In this document: positions 43,559 through 54,793 of the stretch, piece after piece | How the letters are laid out: every line of letters starts with the position of its first letter | Numbering within the stretch: the first letter of the stretch is position 1 | The notes under the pieces: model-generated | Seen by the model: the letters and a program-made list of their open reading frames with translations, nothing else | Database searches by the model: none | What the model was told of the DNA's origin: nothing | Position numbers and translations under genes: made by a program | Assembly (NCBI GenBank): GCA_023634235.1 | Contig: JAMKCF010000001.1 | Span: 28,234,920-28,298,919 of the forward strand | Length of the DNA: 64,000 nt | Reading direction: 5' to 3' | Origin: Pisaster brevispinus | Taxonomy: Eukaryota; Echinodermata; Asteroidea; Forcipulatida; Asteriidae

Positions 43559-46500
43559 GTTAGATACGGAAGGGAAAGGAAACCTTACACTGCTTGACAG
43601 TTCTTAACTGTTTGTTTTGTCCATACGGCATGTTTCATCCACTTGTTCACTCGTCATAAGAAAGAGAAAGCACTTTTTAAACAAGTGCCGTGTTTTGGCC
43701 AGGCAGCAATCGACAATGTGGCTGTTAAGTCATCCTGTCCCATCCACTCCGCCTCTACGCCCACCCCACCCCCACCCCCTTAGACCCAGTTACTTGGGCA
43801 CGCCACTGTACTCAATAAAACAAAATTATAAATTGACATCTTCAGTCGTACAAAGTACTAGCACGCATGGCACGCCAGACAAGTTATGGCACACTCTCTT
43901 CTCACAATGCAATCTTGAAAAAAATGAATGATTATCAAGCAGCTAAATTTAATTGTACTCACGATCATTTTTGGCTCCAATTCAATGATTTTTAATTAAG
44001 TCCACTTCGCCTGGACTTGTTACCAATTTAAAGCAGTATTTCCAAAAGCAGTTCTTATAATGAATGAGAAAGATTAAAGAAGCAGTCTGATACGGAAATG
44101 TAACAACCAATTTCATGAGCTCTGCTTACCACAAGTGAAAAATCGGCGCTTACGCTGTACTATGTATGTTACAATCTACACTTATATGTATTGTTAAGCA
44201 TATTTCTTAGACTAAGTGACTGGTTGTTGTATTTCTTTAAAACAATTTTGGCATCTCCGCAGATGTCAGAAATATATATTTGTTTAATTAAATTTTGGCA
44301 TCTGCGTTCATACAATCTAGTCATGCTAGTCAGTAGTACTTGTAACCAAAAGCTTAAACAATGTTTTAAAGGAGTACAGTGCCCCAGTTACTGGGTCAAC
44401 ATTTTTCACATGCAAAAAGGTAGGCCTAATCAAGGAAAATGTTTTGCTTGTGGGCTTGTGTAAATCAGATTACTTACAAATTTTATAGTCTAAGGCATTC
44501 TTTACAACACAGTAGTGCATAAATTTGGCGCTTACCATGCTTGTACTGAACTCTGCAAGTGTATGTGGAGAATGGTGACTGTTAGTGCTACATGTAAGTG
44601 CAGAAACTCACAGTAGCAGAGCACTGAAATTGGGCCCAGCCTACCACAACCCTGTCATGCCTGTGGTCAGGCCAAGCCCTGGGACTTTTTTAAAATAAAA
44701 AACCTAGCGTACACTGACAAGTGACAGATTTGCTCAGATTCATCTAAAATATCCTCACAGGAGTGGCTTGCCACAGTGGGCAGCGACATGAAATTCAGGG
44801 CTCCAATAATGTGCCAATAGACCGTGCAAGTCTCGCGCGTCTTCGAACATTTTTGGGACTACTGTGGTCCCACATACATTGCTTTAACGCGTTAAAGAAA
44901 CAAACTCACGCGCTTTACCGGATCCCAATGTTCGAATACGCGCGAGACTTGCACAGTCAATTGGGGGGGGGGATCCACAAAACTGCAGGGTTTGTAATAC
45001 CTCAAAATGTTTAGGGCCTACTACATGTACAAGTACAATGTGTTCTAGGCCAGAATTGTTTTTACAAGACCAGAATTTAAAGTAGGAAAACAAATCTAAA
45101 ATTACCTGTGACTCAGTTTTTCATTTGATTCTTAACTGTTTTAAGCAAACAATGTAATTTCAAATTTTTGGTTCTACATGTAGTAATTCTTCAATACTCA
45201 AAAGAATTCAAAGACATTATCACCTGGGAAACAAACTTAAGCCACAACGAGTAACAAGTCTTTCTTGCAGTTGGTATGTGTTGAGTTTTTAGTTTATTTT
45301 TATTTTTTTTTCACTCTTTTTATACAGATAATTTTAGCGGCACTGAGTGATGTCTTCCGAGCCATGTTTATGGGAGGTCTAAAAGAAGCTAGCCAATCAG
45401 AGATCGTACTGCAGGATGACGTTGACCTATCAGCAGAAGGTTTTGAGGTGAGAGAAATCACATGCAGGCCTGAGGGTTGTCTTAGTGGCTAGTGATGCTT
45501 CACTGAGGCAGTAGCCTGCATGCCCCTGCATGGTGCTGTGGTGCTCCTTTAAGAATTCATGTTGGTGTCTGTGCACTCTCCTGCCCAGCTGACTCTTTCC
45601 ACAATGTGGTGCATTGTGGTGGGTCGTGGCCGAGTGTTCAAGCGCACTGGACTCAAGCTCTGGTGTTTCTGATCAGCAGAGTGTGGGTTCAAGTCTCAGT
45701 CTTGACACTTGTTCCCTTTAGCAAGACACCTCATTGCTTCTTCCTTGGGATGGGACGTACATGTACCCCCCCAGTATGTAGCTTAAAGATGTTGGGTCCT
45801 GTTTGTTGCTCAATGCACATAAAAGAACCCAGTTACAAGTACCGCTAAAAAAGGGGTTGCTGTAGAGTTTCTGGCAGTGGCTGCTGAATGCGTAGTCTTG
45901 AAATCAAGTCGGTAATTGTTGTGCGGTCTAGTTGCGGGGACGGTACACACATCCTCAATCCCAATATGTGTGTGAGTCAGTCGCAATTACTGTCTTGAAT
46001 AACTTGTACCCAGCTTTGTACACAGCAATTGGACTTGCTACCAAAATTGGATGGAGAAGTTTGATTGGTTAAGAATCGTGAAGACATGAATACTCATCAT
46101 ACATCTTGCAGCGTTCGGCATCTTGCAGTCCCTTTCAAGTAGACAAATGGTAGAGAGGTTGCCTCTGAGAAGAAGCCAATTGGTTATCTGCAACATTTTG
46201 ACTACAGTGCTCAGTCTCCTGACGATGGCTAAACTAATGCAAACCTTGAGAATAACCGACAGGCTCTTTCTCTGAGCCAACACCTGTCTACTGAAGAGTT
46301 TTTTTTCACATGGTGTACTCGAAAGGATACTTTCAAACAGGACGCTAAATAGAAATAAAGTAGTACAGTTTCTTTGGTCTCTTCTGTTTTTTTTACAAGG
46401 GCAGAATGAGGCCGGAAATCCATGTGTCGGTCATCGTTGTGTGTAATGCGTTGTGCACAATCCTTGAAAACCGTGTTTCAAAATTACATTATTGGCCTAT

Positions 46501-49500
46501 GTGTTTGGAAGAACAGCCACACATACGGAGTAATTTAGCCACCCAGTTTGCTCCCATTTTGTTCCCAATATATCATGTATATACATACATAACATGTACC
46601 AAAGTCAGAGCAAGTGTGAACCCAATATTTGGTCACACTTTACCAGGTATACTGATTTGTCCAGGCACCCAGTACATCAACAAAGGCTCAGGCTCCCCAT
46701 TGGTTGAGTAACATATCTGGCCTAACGTTTCCACTACATGTAGCAGACCTTCCCAGGGGAAATAACTGTGTGAACAAACTTTCCAAACCTACATATAGTG
46801 GAAACGTTAGGCTAGATATGTTACTCAACCAATGGCAATGAAGGCCTATCTTTCTACATGTTCTAGCTGGAGGTGACCTGGGTCCATGTGGAAGGTAAAA
46901 CAAATCATGATTATTATTTTTTTTTTTAGGTCCTTCCACAGAGTTGTGTCCCGTAGGAATAAAAATGATAATACTCGTCAAGCTTTGCACATTATTTTTT
47001 TTGTATTGCAGTACGGATTACAGATAAAAGGAATTATGTGCATCTTTTTTGCTAGGTGGTGTATTTTCAGTTTTTTCCCTGAGTACGTCATGCATTGCGT
47101 ATATGTATCACACCTAACACGTGTCGTACACATGGATTTCCGACCATAAAAGTACTAATCTATCTGAAGCTGCTGTTTTTAGCAGTGAACATGGTGAGTA
47201 CCACTAAAACCACTCACTGATGTTGGCCGCAATTGTTCAAACTGGGGATTGGTTGATTGCGTTGCGCAATCAGTCAATTATGTAATGTCTTGGGACATTC
47301 TGTCCCTGCAAATAATGGCCATATTTAGAGCCTTCTTTTATCGGGTGCAGATATCAAGGCCGGCATTTTGGCCAAAATAAGATCCCCACTCTTGCAAAAT
47401 CTTTAAAAACCTGATGTATCTTTTTCTTTTTTGTTTATATTTTTGCTCTGCTAGATCTTACTAGATTTTGCGTACTCGGCTAACCTTAACCTCAGCATGG
47501 ATAACGTCTTTGAAGTATTAGCTTGTGCCTGCCACCTCAGCGTCAAAGTGGCCATCGACAGTTGCGTCATCTTCATCAATCAGTGTTTCAAAAATGGTGA
47601 ACTCTCCTTTGACGACTACCTCAAGATTGCCTCAATGGCCGGAAACTACTCCCTGGACAGTCTGAAGAAGGTTGCTGATCATCACATAGCGAGCAACTTT
47701 GGAGAGGTGTCGCGGACCGAGGACTTTCTGGAGCACATGACTGCTCATAATCTGGGCCTGTTCCTCATGAGAGTGGACTTGGCTGTGTCTAGTGAAGCTC
47801 AGGTAAGACAAACCCTGGGTACTACATTGTACTAGACGGGGGCCCAATTTCATGGTAGTGCTTACCACAGAATTCAGCGCTTACAGCACCCTTTAAAGGG
47901 AGTGTATAGGCTACCTTTGGGTAATTATTCCAAAAGTATGTGACAATAAAAAACATTTTGGAAAAGAGCACTTGAGTGCTGTTGATGCTATAAAACATTG
48001 TTAAATATGAGAACCTTTGAAGTAATGTAGTTGTAGAGAAACAGGTCATTTTTCACACCCAAAGATATAATCTGAGAAAGGCTTCAGCCATGAAGCCTTT
48101 TTTACGCGTCTGAAAGCACAAGATTCTATGCAACAAGAGTGTTTCTTTCTATAATTGTTTTTCTTCCAACTTTGATGACCAATTGAGCACAAATTTTCAC
48201 AGGTTTGTTATTTCATGCATGCTGTATACACCAAGTGTATAGGGCCCACCCTGCCTTTAAAGCGTGCAATTCTATGGGAAGTACCAGTTTTTGCAGTTAG
48301 CAGTGCCACAAGTTAGGGCCCTGAAGGGTAGAACTTGTGTCAGTACGTGGGTACTCTTTTCTGTACTCGTTCTCAAAACTCGTGCCTACTCACTGGAAAT
48401 GTTGTCTTGTACAGGACTTGCAATCAGTAGAAAATAAATTGTCTTCTACTCGTAATAGCACTCTTAATTGTACTCACAGAAAAGTACTCAAACTTTTACT
48501 TCCAGAAGAGTACTGGAGAGTAGCTCCCTTTTAATGATGTAAATATCTCTTTTTGCATTTAAATTGGTGGAGAAAACTCCTTTGTATTAAAAATGCAATG
48601 TCTGCAAACCCAACAGGTGTAGCCGGGTTTACACTTTTCTCGAATTTCAAAAACGAGAAAAATGTTCTTGTGTCACAATTGAAAAACAGTGCAGACTGAT
48701 AGATTGTGTCACTGATAATCGTTTCACTATCACTTCAGCATGAAGTATGAACTGGGTATAATACACTGTATAAATGTAAGTGATTGAAACCACAATCCCT
48801 ACACATCCTACCTTCAACGACATCAGTGTTCATTGTTAAAAATATGAATGACCATGTGGCTTGTTTTACAGGATTTGAACTCTTGTTTTACATCATGTGT
48901 ACATCAGTGTGTCTTAAACAAAGCATGATTGCCCCAAACAGGTGTGATCAGGGTGCATAATTCAGTACGCCATTTGCAAGTTAGATAGGAATAATAACTG
49001 GTACAATGACTTGCTTGATCAGGAGTTACCGCTTAAATTTGAATTCCTCAGACTCAGTGCATCACATGATTCAGGACAAGCTTTTGAGTGGTTAAGTAAG
49101 ACATGTGTTTGTAAGAGATGGCAAACACCCATACTCAATTCTAAATGAATGTGTGATGGGACACTTGTACCATTGGGTTTGCTCATCTAGAAGTTGCTAC
49201 TCAAAAGCATGCCGGAACCATTTGACATAGCAACCGTCTCTATAGTCTAGAGAGTTTGACTAAAGCAAGTCATTATGCCAGACTATTCTGATCTAACTCC
49301 CAAATGTCTTATTGTGAAACACCAATAAAAAAACAAAGAACTTTTTTAGCCTTAGCCATCATGATGTCCTTTCTTTTAAAATCACATTTGGACTAAAGCA
49401 AGAAAAGGCCTGACCCCTTTTATTTTATAAAAAAAAGTAGCAGTTTGTTTCTTGTTATTGCATAGGGAATAAGAGTATAAGGTAAGGCACTTCTCAAAAC

Positions 49501-52500
49501 TATTACAGGATAAGTTATGAATAAGTTTATCCCCAATGTAAATCATTGAGGACAAGTTGCTTATGGATATTTTTATAGGGGGTATACATGTTGTTTAGAT
49601 ATTTGCACAGTATAACCTGTATAAAGCTCCTTGTTTCAGCAAGTATGTTGACAGATGCCCACTAAGCAGTTTGTCCTTTGACCAACCTGGGCCCAATTTT
49701 ATAGCTCTGCTTACCTGAAGCAAAGAATCGGTGCTTAAGGAAGCATGGAATTCCGCGCTTACGTCAAGTGTATTTCACGTGTTAGCAGAGAATTTTTCCT
49801 TGTGCTTGTGCACAGAAATTCGGCGCATGCAGAGTTAGCGGAGAACTTGGCGATCGTAAGCGCAGAATTCGGCGGTAAGCAGGGCCATGAAATTGGGCCC
49901 TGCTGGTTTTCAGGAATGAAGAATCTCAAGGTCTGAGGTTTAGTCATCTTGTAAACAAATTGCCTGGTCTTGTTGCCATACTTTCCCCTCAAGCTTATCC
50001 ACAAAATAACTGGACTGCTTTGGGATATCTTGCTGGTCGGAACTCAAATGTGAAGAAGTCTATCCGTAAGTTATCCTGGATAGTTTTTGAGAAGGTGCCT
50101 TACTGCAGCTTGATGAAGGGTCACTGAGATTCTTTTAACAGCAAAAGAAATTTAACAACAAATGTTTTCAACATTAAAATGTTTGACGATTTTTGATTTC
50201 GTTTTTTCAATCCTTAGGTCCTGAAGGCAGTTGCCAGTTGGCTTCACCACAAACCATCTTCACGTCTCCACCACGCCACGGCCCTGATTAAGAAAGTTCG
50301 CCTTGGTCTGGTGTCGGCTCAAGACCTTGATGACCTGATCGACAGCAAGATCCTGTCCATTCCACAATGCAAGACAGTGTTTGACCAGCTGATCAAACAC
50401 ATTGCATTAAACAGCCCAATCAGCGGCCAGCTCGTCAACAAACATCCTGAGTTCTTTTCTGCTCGTGTCTCAACTAAGGTAAGTATTTTTTCTTAAAGTT
50501 TTTTTTTTTTAAATTAAAGACCTAAGTTTGTAAACAGAGACTTCAAAGGTCTTGTTAAGAGCAGTCAATGTTAACCCTTCTACTACTAGCACCTTTCTTA
50601 AGATAAGCAATCAATACCACACTTTGTGGCATTGTAAGGCACACACATGCTGATGTGGAGAGTACAGCCAGAGCCAAAGGTGCCTGAATGATAGTGGAAA
50701 ACTGGGGAAGCCACTGGCTATGCTAAATTGCAATGGAATTTGGGCCACTGTTTGAAAAACTATCCATAAGGTTCTCAACCTTGGTCAATTTTTGCAGTGG
50801 AAATCTTTGGCACTCATGTACATGTATACATATACATTGACAGGAAACTTTGCCATTGGCTACTTTACCATTGTATGCATGGTGCACATGTACACTAACT
50901 TTTGAAATCTTCCCGCCGCCATCTTATGGCCATGTCACACAAGGCGATTTACAGGCAACCAGTTACTGGCAAACTCCAACAAGGTATAAAACATTCACAT
51001 CCCATTTTCACATAATTTTCATGGGGGTTGTCAGACCTTATTGAAGAAATATTTATTGTGCCGCTTAGTGAGGACAGGGAAACTAGGGGTACAGCCTTGC
51101 ATTTATAAGGGCCTGATGTACCTCTGCCTTTCCCTGAGTGGGAGGCTAAATCTTTAACAGAGAGCTCACTTAATCAGTTACATCTCACTTCTGACACCAT
51201 TGATGGCGGGCATAGACAGTCATCCTATCTATAATTTTAAACTTGATCCTCGTCTCTGGCTTCTTCAGGTTTAAGTCACTAAGTGGACTCAAGGCTGAGG
51301 AATGAGATTTATTTTTGAGAAAGTATACTGTGGATTATTGCTGATTGAGAGCCTTATTATCAGATTCAGAGTACTCACCATTCCCTAAAATAACCACACA
51401 GATCAGACACAGATTAACATTGACCTTGACCTTGACCTTGATTTTAACTTGTTCACTTTAACTTAAGAAGTTGTGTAAAATAAACATAGCCGGGAGCACT
51501 TAGAAGAAAGAACAACATAATTCACAAGTCATGTAAATAGTTACTGCTTGTAACCAATAGTGAACAAACAATGGCAACCCAGGGTGGTCCTAAGCACACA
51601 GCTTTGTCTGGGCACAATTGCAGAACTCGCTAAGCTATGCAGCCTTCACGCAAATAACACAGTTGTCTGCCTCGCACAAGCGGCGGCACTCCTCGAGTCA
51701 TGGTTCAACTTGACCCTGTACAACTAAACCACAGTGTTAGTGATGGCTGATTACCTTGTGTTCCTTTACTTCACGATTGCCTGCACGCCCAATGCTGAGT
51801 AACGCTGCCTAACAATAGCGACCAGTTTTGTGGATTTTCCCTAAAATTTTTTAGCCTTGATGTGCGTGGTACTGCAAAACGTTATCGTAATTGGTTTCTA
51901 CCTTCAAACTTTGTTTGTTTGATTAAGGTCTATACTTTTTTGTCATCCTTGCAGTCACTATTGGCCCTTGGAGGCCAAACAACAACAGGATTTGCTCGTT
52001 TCTTCAATCAGGACAAGCAGGAATGGCTGGAAATGCCAAGATTTCCTGGTTTGCCGTTCGATGGGGTGTCGTATCACAGGTTGATCTCAGTCATTGGCAA
52101 ACTTTTTCTTGTTGGTAAGTGGTATCAAAGAGTTTCATTTACATGTGGTATTGTTATAACCATGGTAATAGATTGGGAATTTTATTGGTTGAGAACCAAT
52201 TGTGTGCTACAAAGCAAGGCGCAGGGGAACATGAGTAGCGTGTCATGGCTGAGTGGTCTAGTTCAATGGACCCAAGCTCTGGTGTTATCAGCAGCAGAGT
52301 TTGGGTTTGATTCTCGGTCATGACACTTGTGCCCTTAAGGGCACTTAACTGATTTGGGCCGTCAACCCAAATTTACCATCACCAGCCGGGGCACAGTGTC
52401 ACCCACTTAACCATAAGGCACTTAACTATAAAGCAAAGTTGGGAAGGTAGTGCATTACTGCTCTATAAGCTAGGCTTCTGGTGGATGATACCCTTGTCTA

Positions 52501-54384
52501 CATCCCTAGAGACTGTGAAGGGGGTAACCCTGTTTTAGCACCAGAAGTGGGTGTCACTGTGCCCCTGGACAGTTGATTTGGGTGTAGCCCTTACCTTGAA
52601 GTGGCCGTCCAGCCTTGTGATGTAAGGCAATATCTCATTAAAACAAAAGTAAAAAAAACCATAAAATTAGTGATGTATCCCATGTATCCCATATCCCACC
52701 TGGATCATCCCCATCATTGGTCATTTGCACTGCCTTGTACAACTTTAGAAGTACAGTGTAGTCTCGGGCATGAGATTGTAATTACGCAGGTACATGTTAT
52801 AGGTAAATTGCATTGCTTTTACATTCCTGTGTAGGGCTTGAATTCTGGTAAAAAATTCTGCTGCAGGGCTTGTAGCTCGAAACTTTTGCTGGATCAGAAA
52901 CTTTTTCACAAGACCAGAATCAAAATGAGAAAAAAACTATATACAAAGTGTCCTGGTTAAACTGATGTTATTTGTACTTATGGTTACAACTTTCATTAAT
53001 ACTCAACAGAATTGAAATACATTTATCAGACTCAATCTCAACATTTGAACACAAATTTGGGACTAGGTAGTATTATTCAATCAAACAACACCACTGGACT
53101 TGTCCAGTCACAAGTTTACTGGCCCAATGCTAAAAAAAAACTTGCCCTTGGCCTGCAGTCCGGTGTTATTTGGAGCCTGTGTGATGTGCAGTTGGGAACA
53201 GTGAAGCAAAATTTCTATCAATGACCACCATTGTTGTTTACAATTTGTTTGCCACTGTTTGTCTGCTTATAATGTGCTAATTTGGTTGTAAAAATGTTGG
53301 AAGATGAAAACAGATCACCTCAAATAATGAGGTATTTCTCCTGTTCTAAAGACACGATTAGAAGTTTGGTCTTTGAGAAAAGTTCATTAAATTAAGTAAG
53401 TTTGAGACAGACGAAGGCCTACCCACATGTACATGTACGGTGCATAATAGGGCACAAATACAAAACCAAAACAAGTACAACAAGCTATTATTGTCACTAT
53501 TACAGTCACTACTGGTCCTTGACAACTACCAATGTTGGCCGTTGCTTTAAGATGAAAGGGCTCTTGATTCTGTTTCCTTTTTCTTCACAGGAGGTGTCTT
53601 CACAGAGTATCGCAAGTCCTACGCTCAGACGTATTTCTACGTCTATGACCTGGTTGCAAATAGATGGACACGGCTTCCGCCGATGAAGGTTGCACGCAGC
53701 CACATTGCCGTTGCCCATCTCAATGGCTACATCTACGCCATTGGTGGAAGGGACTGTCAAGACGCGTGGATTCAGTCAGCGGAGCGTTACGATTTGTGTC
53801 GCGGTGAATGGGAAACAGTGGCCCCCATACCAGTCGACATGTCAGGGATGCATCCCTCTGCAGTGGCCTTCCATGAACGTATCTTTGTCACTTCTCTCAA
53901 CGTAGACAAATCCGGTCAGCATCTCTACTCTTTAGACCCAAACACGAATACTTGGAAGAGTTATAACTCTACCATGACAAGTAAGCCAGGACAGTTAGTT
54001 CATCTGGACTCATTGTTGTATTTAGTAACCTACAAGACAGAGACCAGCAAACTTGGGAGGAAGGAGCCGTGGGACTATTGCCCCATTGTGAATGAAATAA
54101 TTACACGCGATGAGACTCAGGGATTTTCCTATGCTATAGATCAGCTCCACACTCATGATCAGTCGCACATCCCTGAAAGTCATCTGAGGCCCTTCTGCGT
54201 AGGGAAGCGTGTTTACTTAATGGTCAACGGGAAGTGGTTGGACAGTAGGATCGATGTTGCTGATGGTCAGGTGTTCGATGTGAACCTGAACTCTTGGAGT
54301 AAACTAATGAACAGGACAGAGGGCGCTAGCATCACGCTGTTTACCTTTGATGCGCACAGATTTAAGAAATCCGATGTATCTTAG
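43382..54384 (+). CDS. BTB-BACK-Kelch (kelch-like) protein, six coding exons, complete
   Basis: The exons are 43382-43558, 45328-45447, 47455-47802, 50218-50478, 51955-52114 and 53591-54384. They join into 1860 bases: 619 codons plus a TAG stop. Order: BTB/POZ at about residues 20-145 (LCDVTVLVDDKRFGAHK, IILAALSDVFRAMF), BACK at about 150-255 (LGLFLMRVDLAVSSEAQ then VLKAVASWLHHK), and kelch repeats at about 300-600 (LLALGGQ, LFLVGG, YIYAIGG). The length is typical for KLHL proteins, which act as substrate adaptors of Cullin-3 ubiquitin ligases; that role is inferred from the family. The first four introns are phase 0 and the last is phase 1. The start has A at -3 and begins MNLDHILDGK. The C-terminal kelch blades are degenerate. 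The specific KLHL orthologue is not identified. Confidence 0.92.
44107..44637. mobile_element. MITE of the GGGCCCAATTTCAT family, interrupted
   Basis: The left part (CCAATTTCATGAGCTCTGCT, AAAAATCGGCGCTTACG) and the right part (ATTTGGCGCTTACC to GCACTGAAATTGGGCCC) are family ends. They are separated by about 350 unrelated bases (44165-44515), suggesting a later insertion. Located in KLHL intron 1. Confidence 0.5.
44814..44964. mobile_element. MITE with ~38-bp TIRs (GCAAGTCTCGCGCG family)
   Basis: The ends read CCAATAGACCGTGCAAGTCT and, reversed, CCAATTGACTGTGCAAGTCT, both continuing CGCGCGT(A/C)TTCGAACATT. It is about 151 bases, in KLHL intron 1. Diverged relatives occur at 32191-32333 and 22031-22081. 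Confidence 0.75.
45328..45447 (+). CDS. KLHL gene exon 2: BTB core
   Basis: The exon encodes residues 60-99: IILAALSDVFRAMFMGGLKE and the IVLQDDVDLSAEGFE strand of the BTB fold. The acceptor is TTTTTATACAG and the donor GAG|GTGAGA, both phase 0. Confidence 0.92.
45620..45960 (+). mobile_element. tRNA-derived SINE in KLHL intron 2
   Basis: The A box lies in GTGGCCGAGTGTTCAAGCGC and the B box in GTGGGTTCAAGTCTC. The spacing between them includes CTCAAGCTCTGGTG, which is shared with the copy at 52.2 kb. The 3' end is approximate. Confidence 0.65.
46697..46836. mobile_element. MITE with ~38-bp TIRs (CATTGGTTGAGTAACATATC)
   Basis: The left arm CATTGGTTGAGTAACATATC continues GGCCTAACGTTTCCACTA and is repeated inverted at the right end with one indel (TAGTGGAAACGTTAGGC to GTTACTCAACCAATG). 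In KLHL intron 2. Confidence 0.75.
47455..47802 (+). CDS. KLHL gene exon 3: end of BTB and first half of BACK
   Basis: The exon encodes residues 100-215: ILLDFAYSANLNLSMDNV, the helix ACACHLSVKVAIDSC, then the BACK segment with NYSLDSLKKVADHHIASNF. The acceptor is TTGCTCTGCTAG and the donor CAG|GTAAGA, phase 0. Confidence 0.93.
47840..48321. mobile_element. MITE of the GGGCCCAATTTCAT family, host of a nested insertion
   Basis: The left end GGGCCCAATTTCATGGTAGT with CAGCGCTTAC, and the right end AAGTTAGGGCCC, flank a second element at 47890-48261. It is in KLHL intron 3, 38 bases after exon 3. Confidence 0.55.
47890..48261. mobile_element. Nested element with CTTTAAAGG ends
   Basis: It begins CCTTTAAAGGGAGTGTATAG and ends CCACCCTGCCTTTAAAG, short inverted ends. 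It has an internal GAAAGGCTTCAGCCATGAAG hairpin-like stretch. It resembles a dispersed non-coding repeat I recall from echinoderm sequence; that is memory, not a search. Confidence 0.55.
49689..49900. mobile_element. MITE, GGGCCCAATTTCAT family, best copy
   Basis: A 212-base element with ends GGGCCCAATTTTATAGCTCT and GGCCATGAAATTGGGCCC. The interior has repeated GCTTAC / GCGCAGAATTCGGCG motifs in both orientations. It is in KLHL intron 3. Confidence 0.75.
50218..50478 (+). CDS. KLHL gene exon 4: second half of BACK
   Basis: The exon encodes residues 216-302, starting VLKAVASWLHHKPSSRLHHA, with the long helices of BACK and the linker to the propeller. The acceptor is TTCAATCCTTAG and the donor AAG|GTAAGT, phase 0. 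Confidence 0.92.
51421..51441 (-). promoter_or_regulatory. Three overlapping TCAAGGTCA nuclear-receptor elements
   Basis: The plus strand reads TGACCTTGA three times in 21 bases with 6-base spacing. On the minus strand these are TCAAGGTCA sites, the monomer element of ERR, SF-1/FTZ-F1-type receptors. Located in KLHL intron 4. Function is not shown by sequence alone. Confidence 0.35.
51955..52114 (+). CDS. KLHL gene exon 5: first kelch repeat
   Basis: The exon encodes LLALGGQTTTGFARFFN through VIGKLFLVG. The acceptor is CATCCTTGCAG. The donor G|GTAAGT is phase 1 and interrupts the di-glycine of the second repeat. Confidence 0.92.
52237..52575 (+). mobile_element. tRNA-derived SINE in KLHL intron 5
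   Basis: The head ATGGCTGAGTGGTCTAGTTC with B box GGGTTTGATTCTCGG is related to the 45.6 kb copy (shared AAGCTCTGGTGTT and CAGAGT segments). The body differs, so the two are subfamilies or only share the tRNA head. Confidence 0.6.
53591..54384 (+). CDS. KLHL gene exon 6: remaining kelch repeats and stop
   Basis: This long last exon encodes YFYVYDLVANRWTRLPPM, YIYAIGGRDCQDAW with AERYDLCRGEWETV, and later weak repeats (HLYSLDPNTNTWKSY, VFDVNLNSWSKL). The acceptor is TTTTTTCTTCACAG, phase 1. It ends KKSDVS then TAG at 54382-54384. Confidence 0.94.
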
Positions 54385-54424
54385 TAGTCCTTAGTTGGTA
54401 AGCTACAATCAGTAGTTATTAAAA

Positions 54425-54440
54425 AATAAAACTTAATAAA
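54425..54440 (+). promoter_or_regulatory. KLHL polyadenylation signals
   Basis: AATAAA occurs at 54425-54430 and again at 54435-54440, 41 and 51 bases after the stop codon. A third copy at 54533-54538 lies inside a neighbouring MITE. They would give a very short 3' UTR. Confidence 0.5.
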
Positions 54441-54461
54441 AGGGACATGTTTAATGTTGCC

Positions 54462-54793
54462 TTTGGATTGGGCGCGTTGGGCTATAAAAAGCATTTGTTT
54501 TGAAATTAATGTGTTTTGAAATTAATATTTGAAATAAAGATATTTTAAACGTACATTGTAATGATTCACACAAACACATCCCAAAAATGTATGGATTTCC
54601 TTTTACTTCATGAACTAACATGGTCGACCTTTTTGTTGTTTAACCAGTTTTTTACTCCTTGAAATGGTGGTGTTTGTTCATAAAGTAAAAGAAAAACCAA
54701 ACAATTTTAAGGGATACACATGTATCTGTGTGAATCAGTTCTACTTTCCAAACATCATTTCATAACAACTGTTTTTATAGCCCAAAGCGTTTT
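54462..54793. mobile_element. MITE just downstream of the KLHL gene
   Basis: It begins TTTGGATTGGGCGCGTTGGG, CTATAAAAAGC and ends TTTTTATAGCCCAAAGCG. There is an internal inverted pair around TTCCTTTTACTTCATGAACT and GTTCATAAAGTAAAAG. It contains a third AATAAA (54533-54538). Confidence 0.55.
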
